Both the position numbers and the translations under genes were made by a program. The notes beneath the pieces are model-generated. The model saw only the letters and a program-made list of their open reading frames with translations. It was not told the DNA's origin and ran no database searches. A stretch of DNA of 64,000 bases from SXOA01 sp046153945 (GTDB lineage Bacteria > Planctomycetota > Planctomycetia > Pirellulales > Pirellulaceae). This document shows, piece by piece, positions 1 to 7,221 of this stretch. The DNA lies in contig JBJXFF010000025.1 in assembly GCA_046153945.1 (NCBI GenBank), positions 40,475 through 104,474 of the forward strand, read 5' to 3'. How positions within the stretch are numbered: position 1 is the stretch's first letter; every line of letters begins with the position of its first letter.

Positions 1-67
1 AATCAGTTTATCGATGTTCTGCCGCGATGGATAGACTTTTTCAGAACCTGCGATTTTTCCGGCATCT

Positions 68-1063
68 TCAATTCAAACTGCGAGAGAGCTTTAACTCATC
101 GCCTATTCTCTCCGCCCGGATGCCGCCAGGAAGTGTTTGCGCGGCAGCGGTTGCTGCGGGTTGTTGCGCGAGCGTCGCGAGCTGGTCCCATTTCTCCAGG
201 GTCATGTCTTGTTGCGGCCAGTGGTGGTCGGACCAGAGGCGGAGGAAGAACTCGCGGAGGAGATGGCGGTGGAGAGGGGCGAGAGCGGCACAGTCGATGA
301 CGAGGGTGTTGTCACGATGCTGAACGTGGGAGAGGAGGGGCTGGACGAGGGAAGCTAGGAGGTCCTGGTTTTCTTCCGCCAGCTTGCCGAGGCGGAGCAG
401 AGAGGAGCGAAGCGAGGGGGCGTATTCTCTTTCCAGCAACGGCAGCAGTTGGTGGCGGAGGCGGTTGCGGGTGATGGCGGGAGAGGCGTTGCTGGAATCT
501 TCCCGGAAAAGTTGTTGGTGAGAGGAGAGATAGGCCAGAACTTCGATGCGGGTGACGGTGAGGAGAGGTCGAAGCAGGGAAATTCCAGGTGAAAGCTCGC
601 GAGCTTTGGGAATCCCTGCCAGCCCGCTGATGCCTGTACCGCGGAGGATGCGGTGCAGGACCGTTTCCACCTGGTCGTCAGCAGTATGGGCGGTGACAAC
701 ATAGCGGGCTCCGACCCGCTCGGCCGCCGCGATCAGGAATTCGTACCTTGCCTCGCGAGCTGCCGCCTCAATGCCGTCGCCGGTGGAACCCGTGGGTGCA
801 TCGCTGCTGCCGCACTCAACCGGGATGTTTAGTTGATTTGCCAGGCCGCGGACGAAAACTTCGTCGGAGTCGGACTCCGCTCCTCGCAGATGGTGGTTGA
901 AATGAGCGGCAATCAGCCGTCCTTCGCCGGCACCTCCCTTCAATTCTAACAGTCCCCGAAGCAGCGCCACGCTATCCGCTCCGCCGGAGACGGCGACGAG
1001 AACCGTCACATCCTGCCAGGAGGCGGGAGGGAAGGCGGTGGCCAGTTTGGGTAGGAAAAGCAT
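68..1063 (-). CDS. tilS: tRNA(Ile)-lysidine synthase TilS
   Basis: This enzyme attaches lysine to C34 of tRNA-Ile(CAU) using ATP, so that the tRNA reads AUA as isoleucine. It acts in the cytoplasm and is normally essential. The PP-loop SGGADS lies at residues 26-31, followed by the family pattern HFNHHLRG (about 55-62) and the HTADDQ..ET segment near residue 125. The remainder is the helical tRNA-binding region. At 331 aa it is in the size range of short TilS proteins. The start is the ATG at 1063; no closely linked partner gene is visible. Identification rests on the motif order and is strong. Confidence 0.93.
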   Translation of the reverse strand: MLFLPKLATAFPPASWQDVTVLVAVSGGADSVALLRGLLELKGGAGEGRLIAAHFNHHLRGAESDSDEVFVRGLANQLNIPVECGSSDAPTGSTGDGIEAAAREARYEFLIAAAERVGARYVVTAHTADDQVETVLHRILRGTGISGLAGIPKARELSPGISLLRPLLTVTRIEVLAYLSSHQQLFREDSSNASPAITRNRLRHQLLPLLEREYAPSLRSSLLRLGKLAEENQDLLASLVQPLLSHVQHRDNTLVIDCAALAPLHRHLLREFFLRLWSDHHWPQQDMTLEKWDQLATLAQQPAATAAAQTLPGGIRAERIGDELKLSRSLN

Positions 1064-1460
1064 GGAAATGTCATGGAAAGCGGAAAGCAGTGGGGTTATC
1101 TGTCGACTCTCCGACTAACCTCCAACCTCCAACCTCTCCTCTCTAACCTCTTCTCTCTCAATCTAGTTGCAGTTGCGTCAGCCTCTGTTACCATACAAGG
1201 TAACGCGGGGGAGGCAACGTCGCTTCTCCCCGCCACGTAGGGGCCATGTTTTTGAAAGCATGGCATTAGTAAATAATGAGGTTCGTGCCGGCCGCCTAGA
1301 AGAATAGCACCGGCAACAGAACGGTTTGACGCACGCTTGATGCCGTAATGTCCGCTGCCGCAAAGTCTTGCGTCAGCCGGCATGTTCGGAACTGGATTTC
1401 AGCACTGGGTTTTAAGCTATTTGTGTTTGCCCTTTTCACCCCCTAGCCGCGGAGGGAGCC
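1064..1460. other. gap without a convincing gene
   Basis: About 400 bases between the start of tilS and a small ORF. The open frames here have no recognisable start context or protein character. The tract around 1115-1160 is a low-complexity run of 'aacctc/ctctcc' repeats. It presumably holds the tilS promoter, but no clear promoter boxes were seen. Confidence 0.4.
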
Positions 1461-1709
1461 ATGAATCTAATTCTGCTCATTTTGCGGCTGCTGTTTGGCC
1501 GCCCTGGAGATAGCTCCACCCGGATGATGCCGATGGCGGTGCGCTCGGATGGCCGGACGCACACGCTTCGTGGCAAATCCTGGCCGGGAAATTGGCTGGC
1601 CGCCTGCGCCGAATGGCTGAAGCGATTCTTCAGCCCGCCGCCGCGCCGCAAAGGGGGACCTTGGGGCCTGAAACCTGGCTGGGCCGATGGCCCCCGCCGG
1701 GACGAATAG
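1461..1709 (+). CDS. small basic hypothetical protein (82 aa)
   Basis: A short ORF with a good ribosome-binding sequence (GGAGGG at about 1450-1456, a few bases before ATG). The protein begins with a hydrophobic stretch (MNLILLILRLLF) and continues into a basic, proline- and arginine-rich tail ending in PRRDE. It could be a small inner-membrane-associated protein. No family is recognised. It sits alone upstream of rny with a gap of about 170 bases. The ribosome-binding site and hydrophobic N-terminus favour a real gene, but the length leaves doubt. Confidence 0.45.
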   Translation: MNLILLILRLLFGRPGDSSTRMMPMAVRSDGRTHTLRGKSWPGNWLAACAEWLKRFFSPPPRRKGGPWGLKPGWADGPRRDE

Positions 1710-1877
1710 CTTCGTTTTCAGTTCTTGACCATTGGGCGTGACGAGCGGACCTCGAAAGAGGAGCCGCGGTGTCATCTCTGTTGCACTGTCAGTCGCTTCG
1801 CGCTATCTCCGCGCGGGTGAACGACGCTCTGTTCTTCTCTGCCCTGCCGCCACGGCCCAGCCGATAAGGATGCTGCC

Positions 1878-3437
1878 GTGCCTAATGTGCCGATGTGGGT
1901 GATGATTGTATCTCTGGCTGTCGTGGCGGTGGCCACCTTTGGGGCCGTCAAGTTTATCGACCGTCTGCGGAAGCTGGATGTCGAAAATGAGGCCAAGCGG
2001 ATTGTTGCCGAAGCGGAGCGCCAAGCGACGACAAAGCTCAAGGAAGCCGAGCTTTCCATCAAGGAAAAGGAGCTGACGCAGAAGCAGGAAGCCGAGAAAG
2101 TGCTCAACAAAAGCCGTGATGAACTGCGGGAAAAAGAGCGCTCGCTGGATAAGCGGCAAGAGATGGTCACCCAGCAAACGGACGACCTTCGCAAGCAGGA
2201 AAAGATTGCCGAGACCACGCAGCGGCGGTTCACGGAAAAGCTCGACGAAGTCAAAACCAAGAATGAGGAATTGAGCAAGGTCCTCGAACAACAACGGCAG
2301 TCGCTGCAGAACATCAGCGGCCTGACCACGACCGAAGCGACTCGCCGGCTCATGGAAAAGCTGGAAAACGAGCTGCAGCAGGAGATGGGGACCGCGATCG
2401 TCAAGGCGGAGAGGCGGATGGCGGAGGTTGTCGACCAGAAATCACGGGAAATCTTGCTGACGGCCATTCAGCGGTATGCCGCGGCCCATACTGCCGAGAG
2501 CACGACCAGCACGGTCGATATTCCGAGCGACGAGATGAAAGGGCGGATCATCGGCCGCGAAGGTCGGAACATTCGGGCCTTTGAGAAGGTGACCGGCGTG
2601 GACGTCATTATCGACGACACTCCCGGCGTCGTGATCGTCAGCGGTTTCGACCCCGTCCGCCGGGAAATCGCCCGTCAGACTCTCAACAAGCTAATTGCCG
2701 ACGGCCGGATTCACCCGACGCGGATTGAAGAAATCTTTGCCGCCACAACCAAGGAAATCGAAGCCTTCATCCAGAAAAAGGGGGAAGAAGCCGCCCAGGA
2801 AGTAAACGTTCACAATGTTCATCCCAAGGTGCTCTATATGCTGGGGCGTCTTCACTTCCGGACCAGCTACAGCCAGAACGTGCTGCGGCACAGCGTGGAG
2901 GTGGCGTTCCTGACCGGTCTGCTCGCCGAAATGATCGGCATGGACGGCGATGTGGGCCGGCGCTGCGGCCTGCTGCACGACATTGGCAAGGCGGCGGATC
3001 ACGAGCTCGAAGGGGGCCATCCAAAAATCGGAGCCGACATCCTCAAGCGACATGGCGAGAAGGCGGAAGTTGTGCATGCGGCTTTCGGCCATCACGACGA
3101 GATTGTGACCGAGTATCCCTACACCATGCTCGTAGCGACGGGCGATGCGTGCAGCGCTTCTCGTCCCGGTGCCCGCCGCGAATCGCTCGAACGGTACATC
3201 AAACGCATGGAAGAACTCGAATCTATTGCCTGCGGCTTCCCCGGCGTGGAACAGGCCTTCGCCATTCAGGCGGGGCGTGAACTCCGAGTCATCGCCAGCA
3301 GCCGCGACACCGACGACGCCAAAGCGGCCAAGATCTGCCGCGACATCGCCAAGGCGTTCGAGGAACAGCTTACCTATCCGGGAGAGATTAAGGTAACCGT
3401 GGTCCGTGAGTCTCGCTTCGTGGAAACTGCGAAATAG
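1878..3437 (+). CDS. rny: ribonuclease Y
   Basis: Membrane-anchored endoribonuclease that initiates mRNA decay. The parts appear in the family's order: an N-terminal transmembrane helix (about residues 5-24), a long charged coiled coil (about 30-200), a KH RNA-binding domain with IIGREGRNIRAFE (about 224), and an HD phosphohydrolase domain with the metal-binding LLHDIGKA near residue 370. Length 519 aa is typical. The start chosen is GTG at 1878, preceded by an AAGGA at about 1866-1870; an ATG at 1893 would shorten the N-terminus by five residues. It is transcribed alone. Confidence 0.95.
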   Translation: MPNVPMWVMIVSLAVVAVATFGAVKFIDRLRKLDVENEAKRIVAEAERQATTKLKEAELSIKEKELTQKQEAEKVLNKSRDELREKERSLDKRQEMVTQQTDDLRKQEKIAETTQRRFTEKLDEVKTKNEELSKVLEQQRQSLQNISGLTTTEATRRLMEKLENELQQEMGTAIVKAERRMAEVVDQKSREILLTAIQRYAAAHTAESTTSTVDIPSDEMKGRIIGREGRNIRAFEKVTGVDVIIDDTPGVVIVSGFDPVRREIARQTLNKLIADGRIHPTRIEEIFAATTKEIEAFIQKKGEEAAQEVNVHNVHPKVLYMLGRLHFRTSYSQNVLRHSVEVAFLTGLLAEMIGMDGDVGRRCGLLHDIGKAADHELEGGHPKIGADILKRHGEKAEVVHAAFGHHDEIVTEYPYTMLVATGDACSASRPGARRESLERYIKRMEELESIACGFPGVEQAFAIQAGRELRVIASSRDTDDAKAAKICRDIAKAFEEQLTYPGEIKVTVVRESRFVETAK

Positions 3438-4047
3438 ACGCCAACGTTCGCATTGCCAGTAATTAGGAAATCTCCGTCTGCCCAAGGGTTCCCTTCCTGG
3501 CAGACTCTAACGATTGGTGAATTTCTCCCGCGTTAAGCTGTGCCGGTCAGCGAAGGAACGTCAGGCAAATGCGCTGCCAACCGGCCGCGCTTCCGGCAAG
3601 GTTTCACCACCTTCCAGAAGCCTCAATCTTTGCGTAACAGTCGTCGTAAACTACTGGCAGAAAATTGTTTGCGGACGTTCAAGACGGCTAACTAGCAGGG
3701 ACGATACGACAGTTGTCACCGACCAGAGTAATCGCGCCATGAAGGCGCAATTGCTTTGCCGGACGAACCGGAACTGACTCACTGAGCTAACGGAAGGCTC
3801 GGCCGGTTCTGGTGTATGACAACCCGATGATGCGGAGTTACGGCCTACCTCATCCCCGCATCAAGCATCACCCCACCTACCTAGCAAACCCGCAATGGTT
3901 TTCAGGCAATTGGATTGTCTGAAGACCTGTCCAATCGCGAACGACCAGCCACATCCCCAGGGAAGGGCGAAAGCGTTCGCGTGATCCGGCCGGACCGGGA
4001 CATGCGTTAGTTTCGATGGTTCCATCGTGATAAGGAGACGTCGCTCG
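3438..4047. other. 610-base gap, no gene seen
   Basis: No open frame here has a credible start or protein composition. A short imperfect inverted repeat (3476-3482 with 3499-3505, GTCTGCC/GGCAGAC) follows rny and might help end transcription, but it lacks a T-run. The rest presumably includes the promoter and leader of the cysteine-rich lipoprotein gene. Confidence 0.4.
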
Positions 4048-4968
4048 ATGAAATGGAACATTTTTGTTGGATCGTTGGTACTCGCGCTAGCCGCTTGTAC
4101 CCAGAGCTTTGGATTCGACCTGCTGGACCGGATGCTCGGTTCCAGCGGATGCGGCTGCGAAACCAGCTGCTGCGAAACCAAGTGCTGCAAAGTCAAATGC
4201 GCGAAGACCCGCTGTGGCAGTGGCTGTGATAGCTGCGCCAAAGTGGCTCCCTCGTGCGGGGTTGCCGCTCCTTCCTGCGTGAAGGCGGCCCCCACCTGTG
4301 CTGCTGCTGCACCGACCTGTGCCGCGGCGAGCCCGACCTGCGCTGCTGCTCCTTCGTGCGGTGCTGACAAGTGCGGAAACGGCTGCGGGAAATCTTCCTG
4401 CTGCCGCAAGTCCTTGTGCGAACGCATCAGTGGCTGCCGTAGCTGCAAGCCCGCTTGTGGAACCGGTTGTGGCAATGGGTGTGCGAAAGCCGCCCCGAGC
4501 TGCGCCGCTCCGTCCTGCGGTGTTGCCGCTCCGAGCTGCGTGAAGGCTGCTCCCACCTGTGCCGCTGCTGCCCCGACCTGCGCTGCCGCGTCGCCCACGT
4601 GCGCTGCTGCCCCGTCGTGCAATAGCGGTTGCAACAAGGGCTGTGGCACCAAGTGCTGCAAGCCTTGCTTGCTCGACCGTATCTTTGCCTGCAACAGCTG
4701 CAACAAGGGTTGCAACAGCTGCAGCAAGAGCTGCGGAAACGGCTGCACCAAGGCCGCTCCTAGCTGTGCCGCTCCTTCCTGTGGAGTTGCCGCTCCGAGC
4801 TGCGTGAAGGCTGCCCCCGCCTGCGGTTGCGATGCGAAGGCTCCGGCCGCCGCTCCTGCCGCTGGTGGCGACATGGCCCCGGTGCCCCCGGCCCCGGTGG
4901 TTGATCCTTCCGCTTTCAAGGCTCAGAACAACGGTCGGGTCGTTCGCTCCGCCAGCCTGGTTCGCTAG
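4048..4968 (+). CDS. cysteine-rich repeat lipoprotein
   Basis: A protein of 306 aa in which about one residue in six is cysteine. The N-terminus is a lipoprotein signal with lipobox LAAC (Cys17), so the mature protein should be anchored in an envelope membrane. It contains three copies of a block of the form APSCGVAAPSCVKAAPTC followed by CAAAAPTC/CAAASPTC/CAAAPSC, separated by non-repeat cysteine segments that each carry a variant of LxxRI.xCxSC. The tail is Pro/Ala-rich. The start is ATG 4048, not the upstream GTG at 4027, because AAGGAG lies at 4032-4037 and the signal peptide begins there. Such proteins are common but undescribed in planctomycetes; disulfide-linked surface structure or metal binding are both possible. 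Confidence 0.8.
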   Translation: MKWNIFVGSLVLALAACTQSFGFDLLDRMLGSSGCGCETSCCETKCCKVKCAKTRCGSGCDSCAKVAPSCGVAAPSCVKAAPTCAAAAPTCAAASPTCAAAPSCGADKCGNGCGKSSCCRKSLCERISGCRSCKPACGTGCGNGCAKAAPSCAAPSCGVAAPSCVKAAPTCAAAAPTCAAASPTCAAAPSCNSGCNKGCGTKCCKPCLLDRIFACNSCNKGCNSCSKSCGNGCTKAAPSCAAPSCGVAAPSCVKAAPACGCDAKAPAAAPAAGGDMAPVPPAPVVDPSAFKAQNNGRVVRSASLVR

Positions 4969-4999
4969 GCCAACGGTAGCTTAGAGGCTACGACATCAC

Positions 5000-5042
5000 G
5001 CGGCCTGCCAAGGTGCAAACTTTGGCAGGCCGCTTTTATTTC
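5000..5042 (+). terminator. Rho-independent terminator of the cysteine-rich lipoprotein gene
   Basis: A 12-bp perfect GC-rich stem (GCGGCCTGCCAA at 5000-5011 with TTGGCAGGCCGC at 5022-5033) with a 10-base loop, followed directly by TTTTATTTCTT. It starts 31 bases after the stop codon at 4968. Confidence 0.9.
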
Positions 5043-5056
5043 TTGGGGGGCTCCAA

Positions 5057-5127
5057 GCTTAGCCACCGCGCCCACGCGGTGTCCGTGAATGCGGCCATCA
5101 CTCACCGCGTGGACGCGGCGGCTAAGC
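5057..5127. repeat. dispersed palindromic repeat (copy 1)
   Basis: Inverted repeat with arms GCTTAGCCACCGCG (5057-5070) and CGCGGCGGCTAAGC (5114-5127). Its right half and following bases (GCGGCCATCACTCACCGCGTGG...GGCTAAGCTATCTGG) recur almost exactly at 12642-12686, so this is a mobile or spreading intergenic element rather than a chance hairpin. Confidence 0.75.
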
Positions 5128-5176
5128 TATCTGGCCGGCCCGTAGGGTGCATGTAGCGCCAGCGAAATGCACGCGT

Positions 5177-5326
5177 CTAGCCCGCATTTCTCACAACGCG
5201 GGGCGATTGTGCGACACACTGTTTTGATACCAGCCTGACGCGCAAGCGAAGGAAAGCGACGATTCCTCAAGGAGGCGGTACTGTCCTTCGCTTGCGCGTC
5301 AGGCTGGTGTGAGAAATGCGGGCTAG
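5177..5326. repeat. 150-bp nested palindrome, MITE-like
   Basis: Two nested perfect inverted repeats: outer arms of 19 bp (5177-5195 with 5308-5326, CTAGCCCGCATTTCTCACA) and inner arms of about 25 bp (5229-5253 with 5284-5308, beginning ACCAGCCTGACGCGCAAGCG). The inner arms enclose about 30 bp. The whole could fold into one long hairpin. No ORF is inside. The form fits a miniature inverted-repeat element. Confidence 0.8.
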
Positions 5327-5413
5327 GAGTCACCAAAAGGGTAGACGCACTTCTGCCTACCGACTCCGGTTCGAGTGTTCGGCCGGCCTTCTGGGCAAGC
5401 ATTTTCCTATCTC

Positions 5414-5516
5414 CTGAACCCCAACGGGGTTTCCCAGCGCAGCCCAGCGGTCGCACGCTTCGTGCGCACCCTGGGACGGCAGGAGCCTGACGATTCTGAA
5501 CCTCAACGAGGTTACC
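5414..5516. repeat. REP-like element
   Basis: Short hairpins in series: AACCCCAACGGGGTTTCCC at 5417, GCACGCTTCGTGCGCACCC near 5453, and AACCTCAACGAGGTTACCC at 5499. This arrangement of 'AACCyCAACGrGGTT' stems flanking a central hairpin resembles the element at 9397-9505 beside a REP-associated transposase remnant, so the two are probably related REP-type units. Confidence 0.6.
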
Positions 5517-5572
5517 CAAGATGGATGCCAACCCTAGGTAACCCGTATCCTACCGGCGCGGGGCAAGTACGC

Positions 5573-5881
5573 CTAACGTCGCATGAGCATCAGCACAAAG
5601 CCGACAAAGAACAGCAGCACTGGGATAACCGGAAGCGGTCCAGAAAAATAGACCAAACCCCCTGGGATTCCCTCCAAAACAGGAAAGAACAGATACAAAA
5701 CCGGCCAAGAGAGAAAAAACAGCACTCCCGCGGTGATCATCAGCCCAGCACCATGCCGGGTCCGTTTGGCCACGATCTTGTCGGTATTAAGTGCCGCCGC
5801 ACTCTCGGCGGGTAACTTGCAAACGGGGCATTCAGGGATATGGTCCAGCAGGTTTGAACCGCATGTTTTACATCGCCACAT
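5573..5881 (-). CDS. zinc-ribbon membrane protein (102 aa)
   Basis: Starts with two CxxC pairs, MWRCKTCGS and ECPVCK (residues 4-21), which form a zinc-ribbon-like knuckle. After a basic linker come two transmembrane helices, about residues 46-68 and 78-99. No known family beyond 'zinc ribbon plus membrane anchor' is recognised. It is the last gene of the minus-strand island, and its ATG lies within a 13-codon MKYSLRR reading frame (5868-5909), so translation may be coupled to that frame. Confidence 0.75.
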   Translation of the reverse strand: MWRCKTCGSNLLDHIPECPVCKLPAESAAALNTDKIVAKRTRHGAGLMITAGVLFFLSWPVLYLFFPVLEGIPGGLVYFSGPLPVIPVLLFFVGFVLMLMRR

Positions 5882-5909
5882 GCCAGGCTCTCCGCAGGCT
5901 GTACTTCAT
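5868..5909 (-). CDS. 13-codon MKYSLR remnant or leader ORF
   Basis: Reads MKYSLRRAWHVAM and stops. It keeps the DNA signature of the island's Y-type genes (CGCAGGCTGTACTTCAT on the plus strand) but loses the hydrophobic helix at once. It overlaps the start of the 102-aa zinc-ribbon gene in another frame. It could be a decayed gene start or a short upstream reading frame coupled to the next gene. Confidence 0.4.
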   Translation of the reverse strand: MKYSLRRAWHVAM

Positions 5910-5944
5910 GGCTTAACATACCCCTCCGCTAGTCCACCACATGA

Positions 5945-6010
5945 CTAGCACCCGAGGGCCAGGGCCACGATCACCGTCACCAGGAACAGGTCGCGGATGA
6001 AGAACTTCAT
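5945..6010 (-). CDS. 21-residue MKFFIRDLF (F-type) micro-ORF
   Basis: Encodes MKFFIRDLFLVTVIVALALGC and stops, which is just the basic start and single hydrophobic helix shared with the full F-type genes at 6445-6708 and 9809-10333. Its ATG overlaps the TGA of the 120-aa gene (ATGA). It is either a truncated paralogue or a genuine membrane micropeptide; the lack of any frameshift inside the conserved part leaves both open. Confidence 0.5.
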   Translation of the reverse strand: MKFFIRDLFLVTVIVALALGC

Positions 6011-6369
6011 GGAGAGGACTGCGGCGCTTCGGGGAAAAACAACGGTCGGATAGAAAGACGTAGCCAGGGCTGCCATGCAGCGCGATGAAAGGCATTGCTA
6101 AGTTGACGACACGCATGCGCATGCTGCGCCCATTCCTGCAAATCTTCGTCTGTCTCGGCTGCTTTCGTCCCAACCCTCGCTAACCAATAATAATAAGACT
6201 TGTCGTATGCCTTGGCTGCTTTTTCGTGGGCATCTGCCAATTTCAAGCATTCGCGATAGTTTCCAAGCCAGCCGAACCAAACTCCGAGCGCAACGCTAAC
6301 CGTGGTGACGACAATCATCAGCGTCTTCAGGCTGAACTGATACCATCGGTGTTTTTGTTTGTCGTTCAT
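6007..6369 (-). CDS. single-helix membrane protein of the FSLKTLM type (120 aa)
   Basis: After a short basic start (MNDKQKHRWYQ) comes FSLKTLMIVVTTVSVALGVWFGW, one transmembrane helix at about residues 12-35. This is the planctomycete 'QFSLRTLL' pattern to which MKYSLRSLM also belongs. The soluble part is predicted helical and rich in Ala, His and Tyr. Its ATG overlaps the stop of a 9-codon MKYSLRSLP frame, and its own TGA overlaps the 21-residue F-type ORF. Function unknown; topology would place the C-terminal part outside the cytoplasm. Confidence 0.75.
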   Translation of the reverse strand: MNDKQKHRWYQFSLKTLMIVVTTVSVALGVWFGWLGNYRECLKLADAHEKAAKAYDKSYYYWLARVGTKAAETDEDLQEWAQHAHACRQLSNAFHRAAWQPWLRLSIRPLFFPEAPQSSP

Positions 6370-6395
6370 GGCAGGCTCCGCAGGCTGTACTTCAT
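6366..6395 (-). CDS. 9-codon MKYSLRSLP frame
   Basis: The Y-type start is intact for eight residues (MKYSLRSL), then Pro and TGA; the TGA overlaps the ATG of the 120-aa gene by the usual ATGA. The missing helix suggests a remnant left by recombination at the conserved start, or a short leader that recruits ribosomes. Confidence 0.4.
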   Translation of the reverse strand: MKYSLRSLP

Positions 6396-6444
6396 GGGAG
6401 CTACTTCTTTGGCGGATTGGCCGGCGGTGCCGAAGCGTTGGGCA

Positions 6445-6708
6445 TCATGGCTTGTAGCGAATTTTGGTTTTAGTCACGTACCCAGCACTATCGCGCTGAT
6501 CGATCGTGATCCACTCTTCGGAAATGTCAACCTGCGCGCCTGCACTTCGCCACTCCTTAGCCAGTGTACGCGACTCCCAGGTCTTTCGATCTTTTTCGCG
6601 TTCTAAGGCATTTTCCCATTGGAGCAGGGTTCGGTGGTCCATAAGCCACCCCAGTATGAGCGCCACAATCACCGTCATCAGGAACAAGTCGCGAATGGAG
6701 AATTTCAA
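6445..6708 (-). CDS. F-type small membrane protein (87 aa)
   Basis: Begins MKFSIRDLFLMTVIVALILG followed by W-L-M-D-H-R: one N-terminal helix with a basic start and an aromatic/DHR boundary also found in the protein at 9809-10333. The rest is a charged coiled-coil-like segment and a short beta-like tail (ISEEWITIDQRD). Its ATG overlaps the TGA of the Y-type gene at 6705-6953, giving a Y-then-F pair. A 15-codon proline-rich frame (MMPNASAPPANPPKK) overlaps its stop and ends just before the next MKYSL start. Function unknown. Confidence 0.75.
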   Translation of the reverse strand: MKFSIRDLFLMTVIVALILGWLMDHRTLLQWENALEREKDRKTWESRTLAKEWRSAGAQVDISEEWITIDQRDSAGYVTKTKIRYKP

Positions 6709-6953
6709 GGGGAAGGCTCTTCGCTTTCTTTTAGCTCTTGCTTGATTCTCTTTTTCGCAGCCGCCTCCCGAGCCAGATTGAATTCAGGACCACTTAAATC
6801 CAAAATCTCGTCACGGCCACCAGGCGGCCAGGGCTCAGGCAAGGTTTGCGACTCGCGTTCAGTGAGAAACCGCGTTGCAATTGTTATCCCTCCCGCCAGC
6901 AATGGCGGCCCCAGTATCGCCGCGATCATCAGGCTTCGCAGGCTGTATTTCAT
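6705..6953 (-). CDS. Y-type MKYSLRSLM membrane protein (82 aa)
   Basis: MKYSLRSLMIAAILGPPLLA opens a single hydrophobic helix (about residues 8-28) containing the PPLLAG kink shared by other Y-type members. The outer part is proline-rich and then charged (AREAAAKKRIKQEL). It is translationally coupled to the F-type gene at 6445-6708 by an ATGA overlap. Neighbouring copies have the same start but unrelated tails. Confidence 0.75.
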   Translation of the reverse strand: MKYSLRSLMIAAILGPPLLAGGITIATRFLTERESQTLPEPWPPGGRDEILDLSGPEFNLAREAAAKKRIKQELKESEEPSP

Positions 6954-7065
6954 GGGGGTTATTTTTCAGGCTGAAACTTGGCAAACTTGCCTGATTTTAC
7001 CCCTGCGCTGAAAATCACGCCATTCTTTGGCAGCCGACAATAGTCCGCACACCGGTCCAGAGTCT

Positions 7066-7221
7066 TCAGGCCGGTCGTCGATTGGCGCAAACGAACAGCC
7101 AAAAGGCAACTGCGCCGGTCGCACTCACGGTGAGCGGCAAACCGGCGATCCAATAGAGAAAGCCAATTGCTGGCGGCAGCAGGGCCACAACCAGCATCAG
7201 GCTCCGCAGGCTGTACTTCAT
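7066..7221 (-). CDS. Y-type membrane protein (51 aa), possibly frameshifted
   Basis: Reads MKYSLRSLMLVVALLPPAIG and then a second hydrophobic stretch (VSATGAVAFWLFVCAN), ending in RRPA. Two short transmembrane helices are likely. The ATG overlaps the TGA of the 247-aa gene at 7218-7961 (ATGA). A different frame stays open from here to 6959, just before the next Y-type start, so a longer ancestral protein with a frameshift near the RRPA end is possible. Too short for common gene-calling cutoffs. Confidence 0.6.
   Translation of the reverse strand: MKYSLRSLMLVVALLPPAIGFLYWIAGLPLTVSATGAVAFWLFVCANRRPA

Larger units (their letters stand above)
5041..5572. other. repeat-filled intergenic region
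   Basis: Between a terminator and the minus-strand island this stretch holds three successive palindromic elements and no supported gene. It marks the left edge of the accessory island, where the 102-aa gene at 5573-5881 ends its transcription unit. Confidence 0.6.

Noticed and set aside
4027..4047. Upstream GTG start adding seven residues to the cysteine-rich lipoprotein
   Set aside because: It would sit within the ribosome-binding site AAGGAG and disturb the lipoprotein signal.
3861..4919. 352-aa minus-strand frame opposite the cysteine-rich gene
   Set aside because: It is a shadow: its Gln/Ala/Pro-rich repeats mirror the repeats of the plus-strand gene, which has the signal peptide and ribosome-binding site.
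5041..5572. CRISPR or non-coding RNA locus in the palindromic region
   Set aside because: Repeats are different from each other and inverted, without regular direct-repeat/spacer structure.
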